NCBI GenBank assembly: GCA_963750965.1 | Contig: CAVVSK010000010.1 | Span: 1 to 64,000, forward strand | Source of the DNA: CANKHA01 sp963750965 | Lineage (GTDB): Bacteria; Pseudomonadota; Alphaproteobacteria; Rhizobiales; Xanthobacteraceae | Reading direction: 5' to 3' | Length of the DNA stretch: 64,000 nucleotides | Shown: piece by piece, positions 44,353 to 53,063 of the stretch | Layout of the letters: every line of letters begins with the position of its first letter | Position numbering within the stretch: position 1 is the first letter of the stretch | The notes under the pieces: generated by a model | Told to the model about the DNA's origin: nothing | The model's database searches: none | Seen by the model: only the letters and a program-made list of their open reading frames with translations | Translations under genes and position numbers: made by a program

Positions 44353-44923
44353 ACGGCTGCACCCACCTGGCGATCGCATCGCCGTGGTTGCGCAGATAAT
44401 GGTTGAACCAGACCGAGTAACGCTCGGGATGCGCCGCCTGGTCGGCCATGAGCTCTTCGAACGGCATCCATTTCCAGTCGCTGACCTCATCGGGATCCGG
44501 CGCAACGGTGCCGTCAATCCTGACATCGAAGGTGCCGCCGAACACGTGCACGACTTCGTTTTCGATCAGATCGTTTGAAACGGCCGCGCGGTAATGCGCG
44601 GTGAACAGCGGCCGCAACTCGCAAAACACACCCATTTCTTCGAACAGCCGCCGGCTTACCGCATCTTGGTTGCTCTCGTCAGGGCGCGGATGGCTGCAGC
44701 AGGCATTGGTCCATAGCCCTTCCGAATGATATTTGCCGGAAGCGCGCCGTTGCAGCAGCATCATGCCGCGCGGGTTGCGCACCAGCGCCGAGACGGCGCG
44801 GTGTTGCAGCCCGCGCCGATGCGCGTCGAGCTTGGGAGCGGTGCCGAGCGGCAGGTCGGCATCATCCACCAGCAGGATCATGTCGTTGTCGGTCGCGCCA
44901 AGGATGCGTACGCTGCTTTGCAT
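44351..44923 (-). CDS. idi: Isopentenyl-diphosphate delta-isomerase, type 1
   Basis: 190 aa Nudix-fold enzyme that interconverts isopentenyl and dimethylallyl diphosphate in the cytoplasm. The active-site cysteine lies in WTNACCSHP (C75 or C76), the catalytic glutamates in IENEVVHVF (E121/E123), and the Nudix-like helix is RRLFEEMG. Length matches type 1 enzymes. It stands alone, converging with the Bug gene and divergent from a methyltransferase gene 88 bp away. In alphaproteobacteria it often supports carotenoid or quinone prenyl supply. The link to UbiX prenylation is only thematic. Confidence 0.93.
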   Translation of the reverse strand: MQSSVRILGATDNDMILLVDDADLPLGTAPKLDAHRRGLQHRAVSALVRNPRGMMLLQRRASGKYHSEGLWTNACCSHPRPDESNQDAVSRRLFEEMGVFCELRPLFTAHYRAAVSNDLIENEVVHVFGGTFDVRIDGTVAPDPDEVSDWKWMPFEELMADQAAHPERYSVWFNHYLRNHGDAIARWVQP

Positions 44924-45010
44924 GCAAAAGACCTATCAGCGATGGACGATGTGGTCGAGTCTGGCGCGGCAAGCGCGCGTCTGGTGAAGTTAAGCACGGG
45001 AGAAGCTGCC

Positions 45011-45802
45011 ATGAATTCCGCAACAAAATCGCTGGTGCAATCGCAGTTCGGCGCCAATGCAGAAAGCTATGCCACAAGCCGGGTGCATGCGGAGGGCGAG
45101 AGCCTGTCCCGCCTGGTGGAGGCGGTGCAGCCACGCCCGGATTGGGCAGCGATTGATATCGCCACCGGGCCCGGCCATACCGCCTTAGCCTTCGCGCCGA
45201 AGGTCAAGCATATCATCGCCTCTGACGTGACACGGGAAATGCTGCAGGTGGCGCGGGGGCTCGCGGAAAAACGCGGGCTGACCAATGTCAGCTTCGCCGA
45301 GATGCCGGCCGAAAAGCTGCCGCTTCCCGATGCCTCATTCGACCTGGTGACCTGCCGTACCGCGGCGCATCATTTCGCTGACGTGCCGGCCTTTGTCGCC
45401 GAAGTGGCGCGCGTGCTGCGGCCCGGCGGCGTCTTCGGCCTCGTGGACAACATCTCGCCCGACGAGCCGAAGGCGGCTGCGCTCCATAATGAGTTCGAGA
45501 AACTGCGTGACCCGAGTCACGGCCGTTGCCTGAGCGAAAGCGAGTGGCTCGACTTGATTGCGGATGCGGGTCTGATCGTGCGGCATCGCGAAATCCTCAC
45601 CAAGGATATCGAGCTCGAGGGCTGGGCCGGGCGCATGCAGGCATCGGCGGAGAGCAAGGAAAAGCTGCGCACGATCTTGCTCGGCGCATCGGGCGGGCTG
45701 CGCGATTTCCTGCAGCCGAAAGAACTTCCGGACGATATCGGCTTCGTGCTGAGGGAGACGCTGATCGTGGCGGAGTTGGCAGGCGGCGCCTTAGCTCAGT
45801 GA
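45011..45802 (+). CDS. Class I SAM-dependent methyltransferase (UbiE/Methyltransf_11-like)
   Basis: 263 aa from ATG at 45011, with GGGAG about 8 nt upstream. The open frame before this only mirrors idi. SAM-binding motifs are AIDIATGPGHTALAFAP (motif I), IIASDVTREMLQVA, FAEMPAEKLPLPDASFDLVTC, and VLRPGGVFGLVDNI. The C-terminal region has the helix-rich cap of small-molecule methyltransferases. The substrate is unknown. It is followed by 270 bp without a convincing gene before convergent pyrD. Confidence 0.88.
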   Translation: MNSATKSLVQSQFGANAESYATSRVHAEGESLSRLVEAVQPRPDWAAIDIATGPGHTALAFAPKVKHIIASDVTREMLQVARGLAEKRGLTNVSFAEMPAEKLPLPDASFDLVTCRTAAHHFADVPAFVAEVARVLRPGGVFGLVDNISPDEPKAAALHNEFEKLRDPSHGRCLSESEWLDLIADAGLIVRHREILTKDIELEGWAGRMQASAESKEKLRTILLGASGGLRDFLQPKELPDDIGFVLRETLIVAELAGGALAQ

Positions 45803-46072
45803 CCGTAAGGGCGGACAGTGAACATTGTGGCACGAGCTTTTGCGCGCGGTCAGAGGTGGCATGGCGACACGCGCGAGGCAGGCAACTATCCTCGACCGCG
45901 CAGCAAAATCACGCCGAAAGGAGTGGAGCGGGGTCTCGTTAGCGAGCTTAGTTCGTCCGCTTTCCGAAGGGGCCTCTCTGATAAAGCCAGGCGCGAAAAA
46001 CCGCGGAAGGAGGCCGCGATGAAGACGTCCCGACCACCCCCATCTCCAATCAACTGGCGGAAGATGTTCCCG

Positions 46073-47143
46073 CTATCGATTGCCGCTGCCGACAGCCTCC
46101 GCGACCGATTTGAATGCGTCCGCACGGAGCAAGGCTGCAAGTTCGCGCTTGATGCGTTTCACCAGTCCCGGCCCCTGGAACACCATCGCGGAATAGAGCT
46201 GCACGAGTGAAGCGCCGGCCTTGATTTTGGCATAAGCATCTTCCCCGCTGGCGATGCCGCCGCAGCCAATGATGGGGATGCGGCCGCCAGTAATTTTGTA
46301 CATCGCAGCGAGGCAGGCGGTGGATTTCGGCATCAACGGCCTTCCCGATAATCCCCCCTCCGCATCGCGGTCGGCGCTGCGCAGATGCGACGGCCGGTCG
46401 ACCGTGGTGTTGCCGATAATCAGGCCGTCGACACCGGTCTTCGTCACAACCTCGGCAATGTCGCGCAATTCCTGCTCGCCAAGATCGGGGCCGACCTTGG
46501 CAAGTACCGGCGGCAGCCGCGGGCCGTCGGGGGCCGCGCGGCTACGGGCCTCCAGCACGCGCACGACCAGCGCTTCCATTTCTGCGCGCGCCTGCAGCGC
46601 GCGCAGCCCGGGCGTATTCGGCGAGGAGAGATTGACCACAATGTAATCGGCAAGCCCGGCCACTGCTTCGACCCCGGCTACGTAGTCGGCCGCGGCGTCA
46701 TTGCTGTCTCGGTTCTTTCCTACATTGGCACCCACAATACCTTTGCGTCCGGCGCGCCTGCGCTCGGCGAGACGTTCGCTGAAAGCGGCGAGTCCGCAGC
46801 TGTTGAAGCCGAAGCGGTTGATCACCGCTTCGTCCTCATCGAGCCGGAACAGCCGTTTGCCGCTGTTGCCCGGCTGCGGGCGCGGCGTCACGGTGCCAGC
46901 TTCGGCAAAGCCGAAGCCTAGCGCCAGCATGGCGTCGGGCACTTCCGCGTCCTTATCAAAGCCGGCGGCAAGACCGACCGGATTGGGAAAATCGAGCCCG
47001 AACACGCGGGTCGCGAGAATGGGGTCGTCCGGCTCGCTCGCGCCGCGTACGAGGCCGAGTTTCAGCGCGCTGATCGTCACGCGATGCGCGCTTTCCGGCT
47101 CGGTCCAGCGCAGGAGGGCCCGCGCGAAAGGGTAGAGGTCCAT
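46073..47143 (-). CDS. pyrD: Dihydroorotate dehydrogenase (quinone), class 2
   Basis: 356 aa, inner-membrane-associated FMN enzyme of pyrimidine synthesis that passes electrons to quinone. The N-terminal helical region (PFARALLRWTEPESAHRV) marks class 2. Conserved segments are NPVGLAAGFDKDAEVPDA, GTVTPRPQPGN, INRFGFNSCG, and the catalytic serine loop VVNLSSPNTPGLRALQ, with IIGNTTVDRP and IIGCGGIASGEDA later. Length is normal. It is transcribed away from the TIGR02444 gene. Confidence 0.95.
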   Translation of the reverse strand: MDLYPFARALLRWTEPESAHRVTISALKLGLVRGASEPDDPILATRVFGLDFPNPVGLAAGFDKDAEVPDAMLALGFGFAEAGTVTPRPQPGNSGKRLFRLDEDEAVINRFGFNSCGLAAFSERLAERRRAGRKGIVGANVGKNRDSNDAAADYVAGVEAVAGLADYIVVNLSSPNTPGLRALQARAEMEALVVRVLEARSRAAPDGPRLPPVLAKVGPDLGEQELRDIAEVVTKTGVDGLIIGNTTVDRPSHLRSADRDAEGGLSGRPLMPKSTACLAAMYKITGGRIPIIGCGGIASGEDAYAKIKAGASLVQLYSAMVFQGPGLVKRIKRELAALLRADAFKSVAEAVGSGNR

Positions 47144-47235
47144 GTCCCGCTATCTTGCTATGGCTGCTCAACTAGAGCAAATAAGCCTGTCGCGCCTGTT
47201 GGTTAGGCCGGCAGCATGGACAGCTTGGTTAACGC

Positions 47236-47764
47236 ATGAGTCAAGCCGCACCGAAAGCGCCTCCACAGGGATCGCCATTCTGGCAATTTTCCCTGGGCCT
47301 TTATCGTGCACCCGGCGTGGCCGATGCCTGCATCCTGTTGCAGGACGAGGCGGGGGTGGACGTCAACCTGCTGTTCTTCCTCTTGTGGAACGCATCGCTG
47401 AAGAGAGAGTTCGCGTCTACCGATGTCCATTCAGTGGACAGTTGCGTCGCCGGCTGGCGCAAGACCGCTGTGATTCCTTTGCGCGAAATCCGCCGTGCGC
47501 TGAAGTCGGCGCACCGGGTTGATCGAACCGGGCGCAGCGGAACTCTTCCGCACCAAGGTTAAGGGGCTAGAGCTCGAAGCTGAGCGTCTGCAGCAGGAAA
47601 CGCTGTTTACGCTTTCACAGTCCGCCGCTTTGGGCAGGGAAGCAGCTTCTGCTGATGCCGCGGCGCGTGCCAACATCGCGGCTTACGAAAAATATTCCGC
47701 TCGCAATTTCCCGAAGCCTGCAGTCGATGCGATCCTCGCTGCCTTCGGCACAAAGCACCACTGA
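47236..47764 (+). pseudogene. TIGR02444/DUF2390 family protein, apparent frameshift
   Basis: The start MSQAAPKAPPQGSPFWQFSLG and the signature LYRAPGVADACILLQDEAG plus DVNLLFFLLWNA identify the TIGR02444 (DUF2390) family of unknown function. The frame then runs to VIPLREIRRALKSA before degenerating. The continuation LIEPGAAELFRTKVKGLELE through AAFGTKHH is in the next frame from about 47507. One extra base between 47503 and 47516 explains this, and the corrected protein is about 175 aa, as expected. The corrected stop shares one base with the ubiX start, supporting co-translation and arguing that the gene was intact recently or that the shift is a sequence error. Confidence 0.72.
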
Positions 47765-48372
47765 TGCCGGACAGGAAAACTTCCATGGCCGCGAAAACAC
47801 CCCAACGCCTGATCGTCGGCATCTCCGGAGCGTCGGGCGTCGTCTATGGCGTGCGCATGCTTGAGGTGTTGCGCGACGTCGGCGTCGAGACGCATCTGGT
47901 AATGAGCAAGGCGGCCGAGCTGACGCTGGCCTACGAGATGGATATGAAGCCGAAAGATGTCCGCGCGCTCGCGTCGCATTTCCACGCACAAGCTGACATC
48001 GGCGCCTCGATCTCCTCAGGGTCCTTCCCGACCATAGGCATGGTGATCGTGCCTTGTTCGGTCCGCTCCATGAGCGAAATCGCCGCCGGTACCACCGGAA
48101 GCCTGCTGTCGCGAGCGGCCGATGTCGTGCTGAAGGAGCGCCGCCGTCTGGTGCTGGCTTTCCGCGAGACGCCGATCCATGCCGGCCATCTGCGGACCAT
48201 GACGCAGCTCACTGAGATGGGGGCCATCATCGCGCCCATCGTGCCCGCCTTCTACAATCGCCCAAAAACTCTGGATGACGTGATCAATCACACGGTCGGG
48301 CGGCTGCTCGACCTTTTCGGGGTGGAGACCAAGCTGGTCAAGCGCTGGAAAGGCAGGCCGGAAGCGACCTAA
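47764..48372 (+). CDS. ubiX: Flavin prenyltransferase UbiX
   Basis: 202 aa; a second start at 47785 would give 195 aa. It attaches a dimethylallyl group to reduced FMN to make the prFMN cofactor of UbiD decarboxylases. Motifs are RLIVGISGASGVVYGVRML at the N-terminal Rossmann-type strand, MVIVPCSVRSMSEIAAG, the RAADVVLKERRRLVLAFRET segment, and a C-terminal PAFYNRPKTLDDVI. It overlaps the preceding gene by one base (TGATG). It may serve both ubiquinone synthesis and the UbiD paralogue at 28534. Confidence 0.93.
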   Translation: MPDRKTSMAAKTPQRLIVGISGASGVVYGVRMLEVLRDVGVETHLVMSKAAELTLAYEMDMKPKDVRALASHFHAQADIGASISSGSFPTIGMVIVPCSVRSMSEIAAGTTGSLLSRAADVVLKERRRLVLAFRETPIHAGHLRTMTQLTEMGAIIAPIVPAFYNRPKTLDDVINHTVGRLLDLFGVETKLVKRWKGRPEAT

Positions 48373-48537
48373 AAACCGCCCCGGCGTGGCATTTTTGTCC
48401 CTATTCCGCCCAGTCTTTGGCGCAAAGTCCGCGATTTCCGGGGGTTCCGGATCTACAATTAAGAGTCTGGTCTTGAATGCGCCTTCATCTTAGGCGAATC
48501 GGGCTGGACTTCGTTTCCGTCCGGGGAGGGGTTCTGG

Positions 48538-49590
48538 ATGTTCCTGCGCTTTGCCACCGCTTGTGCCGTGCTTGCGATCGGGCTTGCTTGCTCGCTGGAT
48601 CGCGCGGATGCGCAAGGATACCCGTATGTCTATCGCAACGTTCCTCCGGGGCCGCCGCCGCTGCCCTATGAGATCGTGCCGGACATTGATGACGACGAAG
48701 GACCCGTCGTCTTGGTCCCGGATACACGCCCCGGCTTCCCTTATGCGGCGCGTCCGGAACGCTACGCGCCCCCGGCCCCGGGCTTCGTCTATCCCGAGCG
48801 GGCAGAACCGGCGCCTTACGGCCACATGCCGGGGCGTGACCCCGCGATCCGTCGCGGCGAGCTTCCGCCGTTGCCGCCGGCCGATATCAGTGCGCCGCGG
48901 CCGCCGGCGGGTGTCAATCCCAACCAGCAATCGATCTATTCCACGCTGCCGCCGGAAGATCAGCCGGAAGTGGGCGAGCGAAAGGAATTGCCGCCCCACC
49001 TTCGCCGCCAGCTCGTCGACTACCGCACCAAGGAACCGGCCGGCACGCTAATCATCGATACGGCCAATACCTATCTCTATCTCGTGCTCGGTAACGGGCA
49101 GGCGATGCGTTATGGCATCGGGGTTGGCCGCGAAGGCTTCACTTGGGCGGGGACGGAACGCATCTCACGGATGGCAGAATGGCCGGACTGGCATCCGCCG
49201 GAAGAGATGATCGAGCGCCAGCCTTACCTGCCGCGATTCATGGCAGGCGGTGAGGGCAATCCGCTCGGCGCGCGCGCGCTCTATCTCGGCAAGACGCTGT
49301 TCCGCATCCACGGCACCAACCAGCCATCGACCATCGGCACTTTCGTATCGTCAGGCTGCGTGCGCCTGACCAACGAAGATATCCAGGACCTCTACGACCG
49401 GGTGAAGGTCGGCAACCGCGTGGTGGTATTGCCAGGCAGGCCGCCTGCCACCGCGCAGGCCCAACCACCCGCTCCGGCGCAGGGGTTGCCACCCGCTCCG
49501 GCACAGGGGTTGCCGCCCGCGACGGTACAAGGGTTGCCGCCCGCGACGGCACAGGCGCAGCAGCCGCCACCGATCATTCGCGCTCGCTGA
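48538..49590 (+). CDS. L,D-transpeptidase (YkuD family) with C-terminal Pro/Ala repeats
   Basis: 350 aa with a signal peptide (MFLRFATACAVLAIGLACSL...). GGGGAGG precedes the ATG. A Pro-rich linker (GPPPLPYEIVPD...) leads to the YkuD domain from about residue 160, whose active site reads RIHGTNQPSTIGTFVSSGC with the nucleophile near C274 followed by VRLTNEDI. The enzyme forms 3-3 peptidoglycan cross-links or anchors proteins in the periplasm. The tail from residue 302 contains five 8-residue repeats of PPA-x-AQ-type. Confidence 0.93.
   Translation: MFLRFATACAVLAIGLACSLDRADAQGYPYVYRNVPPGPPPLPYEIVPDIDDDEGPVVLVPDTRPGFPYAARPERYAPPAPGFVYPERAEPAPYGHMPGRDPAIRRGELPPLPPADISAPRPPAGVNPNQQSIYSTLPPEDQPEVGERKELPPHLRRQLVDYRTKEPAGTLIIDTANTYLYLVLGNGQAMRYGIGVGREGFTWAGTERISRMAEWPDWHPPEEMIERQPYLPRFMAGGEGNPLGARALYLGKTLFRIHGTNQPSTIGTFVSSGCVRLTNEDIQDLYDRVKVGNRVVVLPGRPPATAQAQPPAPAQGLPPAPAQGLPPATVQGLPPATAQAQQPPPIIRAR
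49441..49560 (+). repeat. Five tandem 24-bp repeats in the L,D-transpeptidase tail
   Basis: In-frame units encode PPATAQAQ, PPAPAQGL, PPAPAQGL, PPATVQGL and PPATAQAQ. Low-complexity and likely extended in the protein. The copy number may vary between strains. Confidence 0.85.
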
Positions 49591-49724
49591 TCCCCCAGCG
49601 CCGTCACTTTGTACTCGTGCATGACCTTACCGGTTAACCGGTTCTCACTTCGTCGGCTCTTGCGCTCGGAACCCCTTCGTCTGCTCCCGGTTTATGTCTT
49701 GCTCAACCGGGAACGGCAGGTGCG

Positions 49725-50777
49725 ATGGCTGATGCAAGCGCGGCGTTAAACAGGCTTCTCCAGGCCAGAAGCCGCACGCCCGGCCCCCTGCGCCGAGTTT
49801 CACCCAACGAACTCAACATCCGCCGTCGCCGCAACGGCAAAGGATTCTCCTATATCGGGGCGGGGGGTCGCGCGGTGCGCGACAGCGCCACATTGCGCCG
49901 GCTGAAATCGCTCGCGGTGCCGCCTGCCTATGAAGACGTGCTCTACTCCGAGGATCCGCGTGCGCATCTGCAGGCGGTGGGGCGCGATGCCGTCGGTCGC
50001 CTGCAATACCGTTATCACCCGGAATGGGAAAAGGTGCGCGAGCGCCGCAAGGCTAAACGCCTGGTCGCGCTCGTGAAGGCGCTTCCGCGTATCCGCCGCT
50101 GCATCAACAAGCATCTCGCCGCCGGCGAGGTGACGCGTGAATTCGTGTTGGCGGCGATCATCCATTTGGTCGCGCAAAGCGCAATCCGCTCGGGCAGCGA
50201 GGCTTATCTGCGCGCGCATGGCACCCGCGGTGCGGCGACGCTGTTGAAATCGAATGTGAGCATCAATCGCGACACGGTGGCGTTGGCCTTCAAAGGCAAG
50301 GGCAGCCAGGCGGTGCAGCGGGAGATCCGCTGCCGCAAGCTCGCCAAGGCCGTCAGTCTTTTGCTGCAATTACCAGGAAAGCGGTTGTTTCAGTATCATA
50401 ACAGCGGCGGCAAGCGGCGAAGTGTGCGGCGGCGTGAGGTCAATGAATTTCTCTACGCGATCGCCGGCGTGCGCATTTCACTGAAAGATTTCCGCACCTT
50501 GCTGGCGTCCACTTCGGTGCTGGAAAAGCTGGCGCATATTCCGCCGGCGAAGAGCGAGCGCATGCGCCGCCGTCAAATGCTTGACGCTGTGCAGTCCGCC
50601 GCGGACGACCTTGCCAATACACCCACGGTCTGCCGCCGCAGCTATGTGCATGACACGATTTTCGCGGCTTTCGAGAACGGCGCCCTGAATCGCTTCTCCT
50701 CACAACTGAAGCAGTGCCGTTCCTCGAGCGGCCGCGAACGCGTGTTGGCGCAGGTCGTGGCGAGCGCCGTGCATTAG
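49725..50777 (+). CDS. DNA topoisomerase IB (poxvirus/bacterial type)
   Basis: 350 aa single-subunit type IB enzyme that relaxes supercoils through a 3'-phosphotyrosine intermediate. The N-terminal domain has NGKGFSYIGAGGRAVRD and VPPAYEDVLYSEDPRAHLQA. The catalytic domain has AIRSGSEAYLR (first Arg region), a Lys/Arg region around FKGKGSQAVQRE, SLKDFRTLLAS, and the tyrosine Y307 in CRRSYVHDTIF. The length is typical for bacterial TopIB. It converges with udgX at 50846. Confidence 0.93.
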   Translation: MADASAALNRLLQARSRTPGPLRRVSPNELNIRRRRNGKGFSYIGAGGRAVRDSATLRRLKSLAVPPAYEDVLYSEDPRAHLQAVGRDAVGRLQYRYHPEWEKVRERRKAKRLVALVKALPRIRRCINKHLAAGEVTREFVLAAIIHLVAQSAIRSGSEAYLRAHGTRGAATLLKSNVSINRDTVALAFKGKGSQAVQREIRCRKLAKAVSLLLQLPGKRLFQYHNSGGKRRSVRRREVNEFLYAIAGVRISLKDFRTLLASTSVLEKLAHIPPAKSERMRRRQMLDAVQSAADDLANTPTVCRRSYVHDTIFAAFENGALNRFSSQLKQCRSSSGRERVLAQVVASAVH

Positions 50778-50845
50778 CTCCATCATGAAAATGAGTGGCG
50801 CATTGTTTGCCTATCGCCCCAGTCAGGCAACAGGAAGAAGAAACG

Positions 50846-51460
50846 TTATGCGACCTTCTCCAGTAGCTTGGCGCAAAGCCGCAGGTCGTTGACAAAGCGG
50901 CTGTATTCCTCAGCCTTGTCGTTGTCGTCCCGGATCCGCAACAGATAGGACGGGTGGATGGTCGTGATCAGCGGCGTGCCATCGGCCAGCGGCACTGCGC
51001 GGCCGCGCAGCTTGACGATCGCCGTCGGCCTGCCGGTCAGGCTGCGCAGCGCGGTGGCTCCTAGCGCTACCACCAGCTCCGGCTTGATGATGCGGAGCTC
51101 CTGCTCCTGCCACCAGCGGCAGCGGTCGATTTCATAGGCATTCGGTTTCTTGTGCAGCCGCCGCTTGCCCCGCTGCTCGAACTTGAAATGCTTCACCGCA
51201 TTGGTGACGAAGATTTTGCGGCGGTCGAGCCCCGCCTCGGCGATGGCGCGGTCAAGCACGCGCCCGGCGGGGCCGACAAAGGGCTTGCCTGCCAGGTCTT
51301 CTTTATCGCCCGGCTGCTCCCCCACCATCATCACCCGCGCGCGCGCCGAACCTTCGCCCGGCACCACCTGAGTTGCGTCCTTATAGAGCGGGCAGCGCGT
51401 GCACTGCGCTTCTGCCTGAGCGAGGGCAGTCAGGGAACGGTAAGCGATCGGTTCGGCCAT
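50846..51460 (-). CDS. udgX: UdgX-type uracil-DNA glycosylase (covalent uracil-DNA binder)
   Basis: 204 aa family 4-like UDG. The Fe-S cysteines are C20, C23 and C114, with a fourth near the C-terminal LRLC segment. Motif A is MMVGEQPGDKEDLAGKPFVG and the third motif IHPSYLLR. The insertion GKRRLHKKP, with H103, is the R-loop diagnostic of UdgX, in which this histidine attacks the abasic site and traps DNA covalently. It acts in DNA repair, and convergent TopIB is a suggestive neighbour. Common in actinobacteria and some alphaproteobacteria. Confidence 0.92.
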   Translation of the reverse strand: MAEPIAYRSLTALAQAEAQCTRCPLYKDATQVVPGEGSARARVMMVGEQPGDKEDLAGKPFVGPAGRVLDRAIAEAGLDRRKIFVTNAVKHFKFEQRGKRRLHKKPNAYEIDRCRWWQEQELRIIKPELVVALGATALRSLTGRPTAIVKLRGRAVPLADGTPLITTIHPSYLLRIRDDNDKAEEYSRFVNDLRLCAKLLEKVA

Positions 51461-51530
51461 GGGTCCAATCCCGAGTAGTCCCGGAATAAACCGCTCGGCG
51501 ACGGTCCCGGTTCCGTCCCGCTCCCTTTCC

Positions 51531-52487
51531 CTATGGTTTCATTTGGTTGATCGGCTTGCCGTCGAGCCAGGCTCGGATATTGGCGACCATGCCGGCATAG
51601 AACACTTTGTAATTGTCCAAAGTCGCATAGCCGAGATGTGGCGTGGCCACGACATTGTTCAGTTTCCGGAACGGATGATTCAGCGGCAACGGCTCCTCGT
51701 TGAAAACGTCGATACCGGCGCCGCCGATCTTCTTGTTCTGCAAGGCAGAAATCAGCGCGCCTTCATCCACGCATTGTCCCCGCGAGGTGTTGATCAGGTA
51801 GGCCGTCGGCTTCATCAGCGCCAGATCGGCGGCCCCGATCAGCCCTTCGGTGCGCGGCGAGAGCTGCACATGAAGGGTGACGAAATCGGATTGCTTCAGC
51901 AGCTCCTCTTTCGTCGTCAACGTCACGCCCAGTTGCTGGCAGCGTTCCGCGGTGAGATTTCTGCTCCAGGCAACGACATTCATTTCCATCGCCCGTGCAA
52001 TGCGCGAGACATGGCTGCCGACTTTGCCGAGGCCGATGATGCCAAGCGTGCGGCCGAGCATGCCGGTGCCGGCCGTGGTTTGCCACTGCACGCCGTCCTT
52101 CATCTGCCGGTCCTCGTAGCCGATGCGGCGGGAGAGTTCGAGCATTAGCCCGACGGTCAATTCACCGGGTGTATAGCCGATCGATTCCGTACCGCAGACG
52201 AGGATGCCGCGCTCGTTGGCGGCGGCGATATCGATCGCTGCGTTGCGCATACCACCTGAAGTGATGATCTTCAGATCCGGCAGCGCCTCAATCACCTCGC
52301 GAGAAATCGGCGTGCGTTCGCGCATCAGGCAAAGTACCGCCACGCCGTTTAGTGCCTCGATGACGTTTTGCGTGTCGCCGAGCGGCCTGGTGAAGGTCTG
52401 GAATTCAACCTCGGGAAGCTGCGACCAGTCGGCAACCTGCCGCGCCACGTCGATATAGTCGTCAAGGATGGCGCCGCGATACTTCAT
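51531..52487 (-). CDS. D-2-hydroxyacid dehydrogenase family protein
   Basis: 318 aa NAD(P)-dependent oxidoreductase. The Rossmann motif is LGIIGLGKVGSHVSRIA. The catalytic arginine is in NTSRGQCVDEGAL, the glutamate near NEEPLPLNHPF, and the histidine in ATPHLGYATLDNYKVFY. The N-terminal part lacks a signal. It belongs to the broad SerA/GhrA-like superfamily, so the substrate cannot be named. It is transcribed alone, divergent from the GT4/glucosidase pair across a 576-bp interval. Confidence 0.9.
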   Translation of the reverse strand: MKYRGAILDDYIDVARQVADWSQLPEVEFQTFTRPLGDTQNVIEALNGVAVLCLMRERTPISREVIEALPDLKIITSGGMRNAAIDIAAANERGILVCGTESIGYTPGELTVGLMLELSRRIGYEDRQMKDGVQWQTTAGTGMLGRTLGIIGLGKVGSHVSRIARAMEMNVVAWSRNLTAERCQQLGVTLTTKEELLKQSDFVTLHVQLSPRTEGLIGAADLALMKPTAYLINTSRGQCVDEGALISALQNKKIGGAGIDVFNEEPLPLNHPFRKLNNVVATPHLGYATLDNYKVFYAGMVANIRAWLDGKPINQMKP

Positions 52488-53063
52488 ACATTCCCCCGGA
52501 GCGATTTGCCTGTGCGGCTTTTCTCACCATACCGGGATGGCTCCCGCAAGGGACCATCGCGGCAGGCCGAAAGCGGACGAGCCGGTGCGGAATCAGCGGG
52601 CGGCGTTGAGGTGGGAAAGGTCTACTTCCCGGCGATCGGTCGAGGCGGGCAGCTGGCGGTGCTTCTCCTGCCACTTTGGGCCGGGACCGCGCATGTAATG
52701 GAGTTCGGGTCGGTAGGTACTGAACACGATGCGGGTCAGTCGCCGGGTTCTTGCGGCGATCCTCGCGGCTACCGTGGTTGCGAAAGCAACTGCTGCCTCA
52801 CCCATGGCGCATTCCCAATTGCACGGCGCGCAACTCTTCATTCTCAAGATCGCGCCGTATTTGGCGACATCATCGCTCGCAACGGTTAAGAGCTGGTAGG
52901 GGGGCGACCGTCACAACGAAATAGCGTTTCCACAACCTTACCTGGATCTACTAGGCGCTCCTCCCTCGCTCCGCGCATAGCCGACCGGCAAATCCGGGAT
53001 GATCGGAACCTCTGCGGGCGGATATCGTTGGGTTAACAGGGGGCCTCCCGGAGAAAGCAACAA
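52488..53063. other. 576-bp intergenic region
   Basis: Separates the divergent dehydrogenase and glycosyltransferase genes. Apart from one weak small reading frame on the minus strand (52593-52805) I see no gene, RNA or terminator. The promoter for the glycosyltransferase operon presumably lies near its right end. Confidence 0.5.
52593..52805 (-). CDS. Possible small hypothetical protein (70 aa)
   Basis: An ATG at 52805 with GGGA at about 7 nt upstream opens 70 codons: a short hydrophobic/basic start MGEAAVAFATTVAARIAART followed by a polar, aromatic segment with STYRPELHYMRGPGPKW and ending in LSHLNAAR. Composition is protein-like and it fills an otherwise empty interval, but I recognise no family. 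It may be spurious. Confidence 0.35.
   Translation of the reverse strand: MGEAAVAFATTVAARIAARTRRLTRIVFSTYRPELHYMRGPGPKWQEKHRQLPASTDRREVDLSHLNAAR

Noticed and set aside
45803..46072. 270-bp interval between a methyltransferase gene and pyrD checked for an RNA gene
   Set aside because: No tRNA-like cloverleaf, T-run terminator or strong hairpin pair was evident.
46019..46210. Small plus-strand frame with an AAGGAGG-like site (63 codons)
   Set aside because: Two thirds of it lies antisense to the 3' end of pyrD, and its sequence in that part follows pyrD codon structure. The ribosome-binding site alone is not enough.
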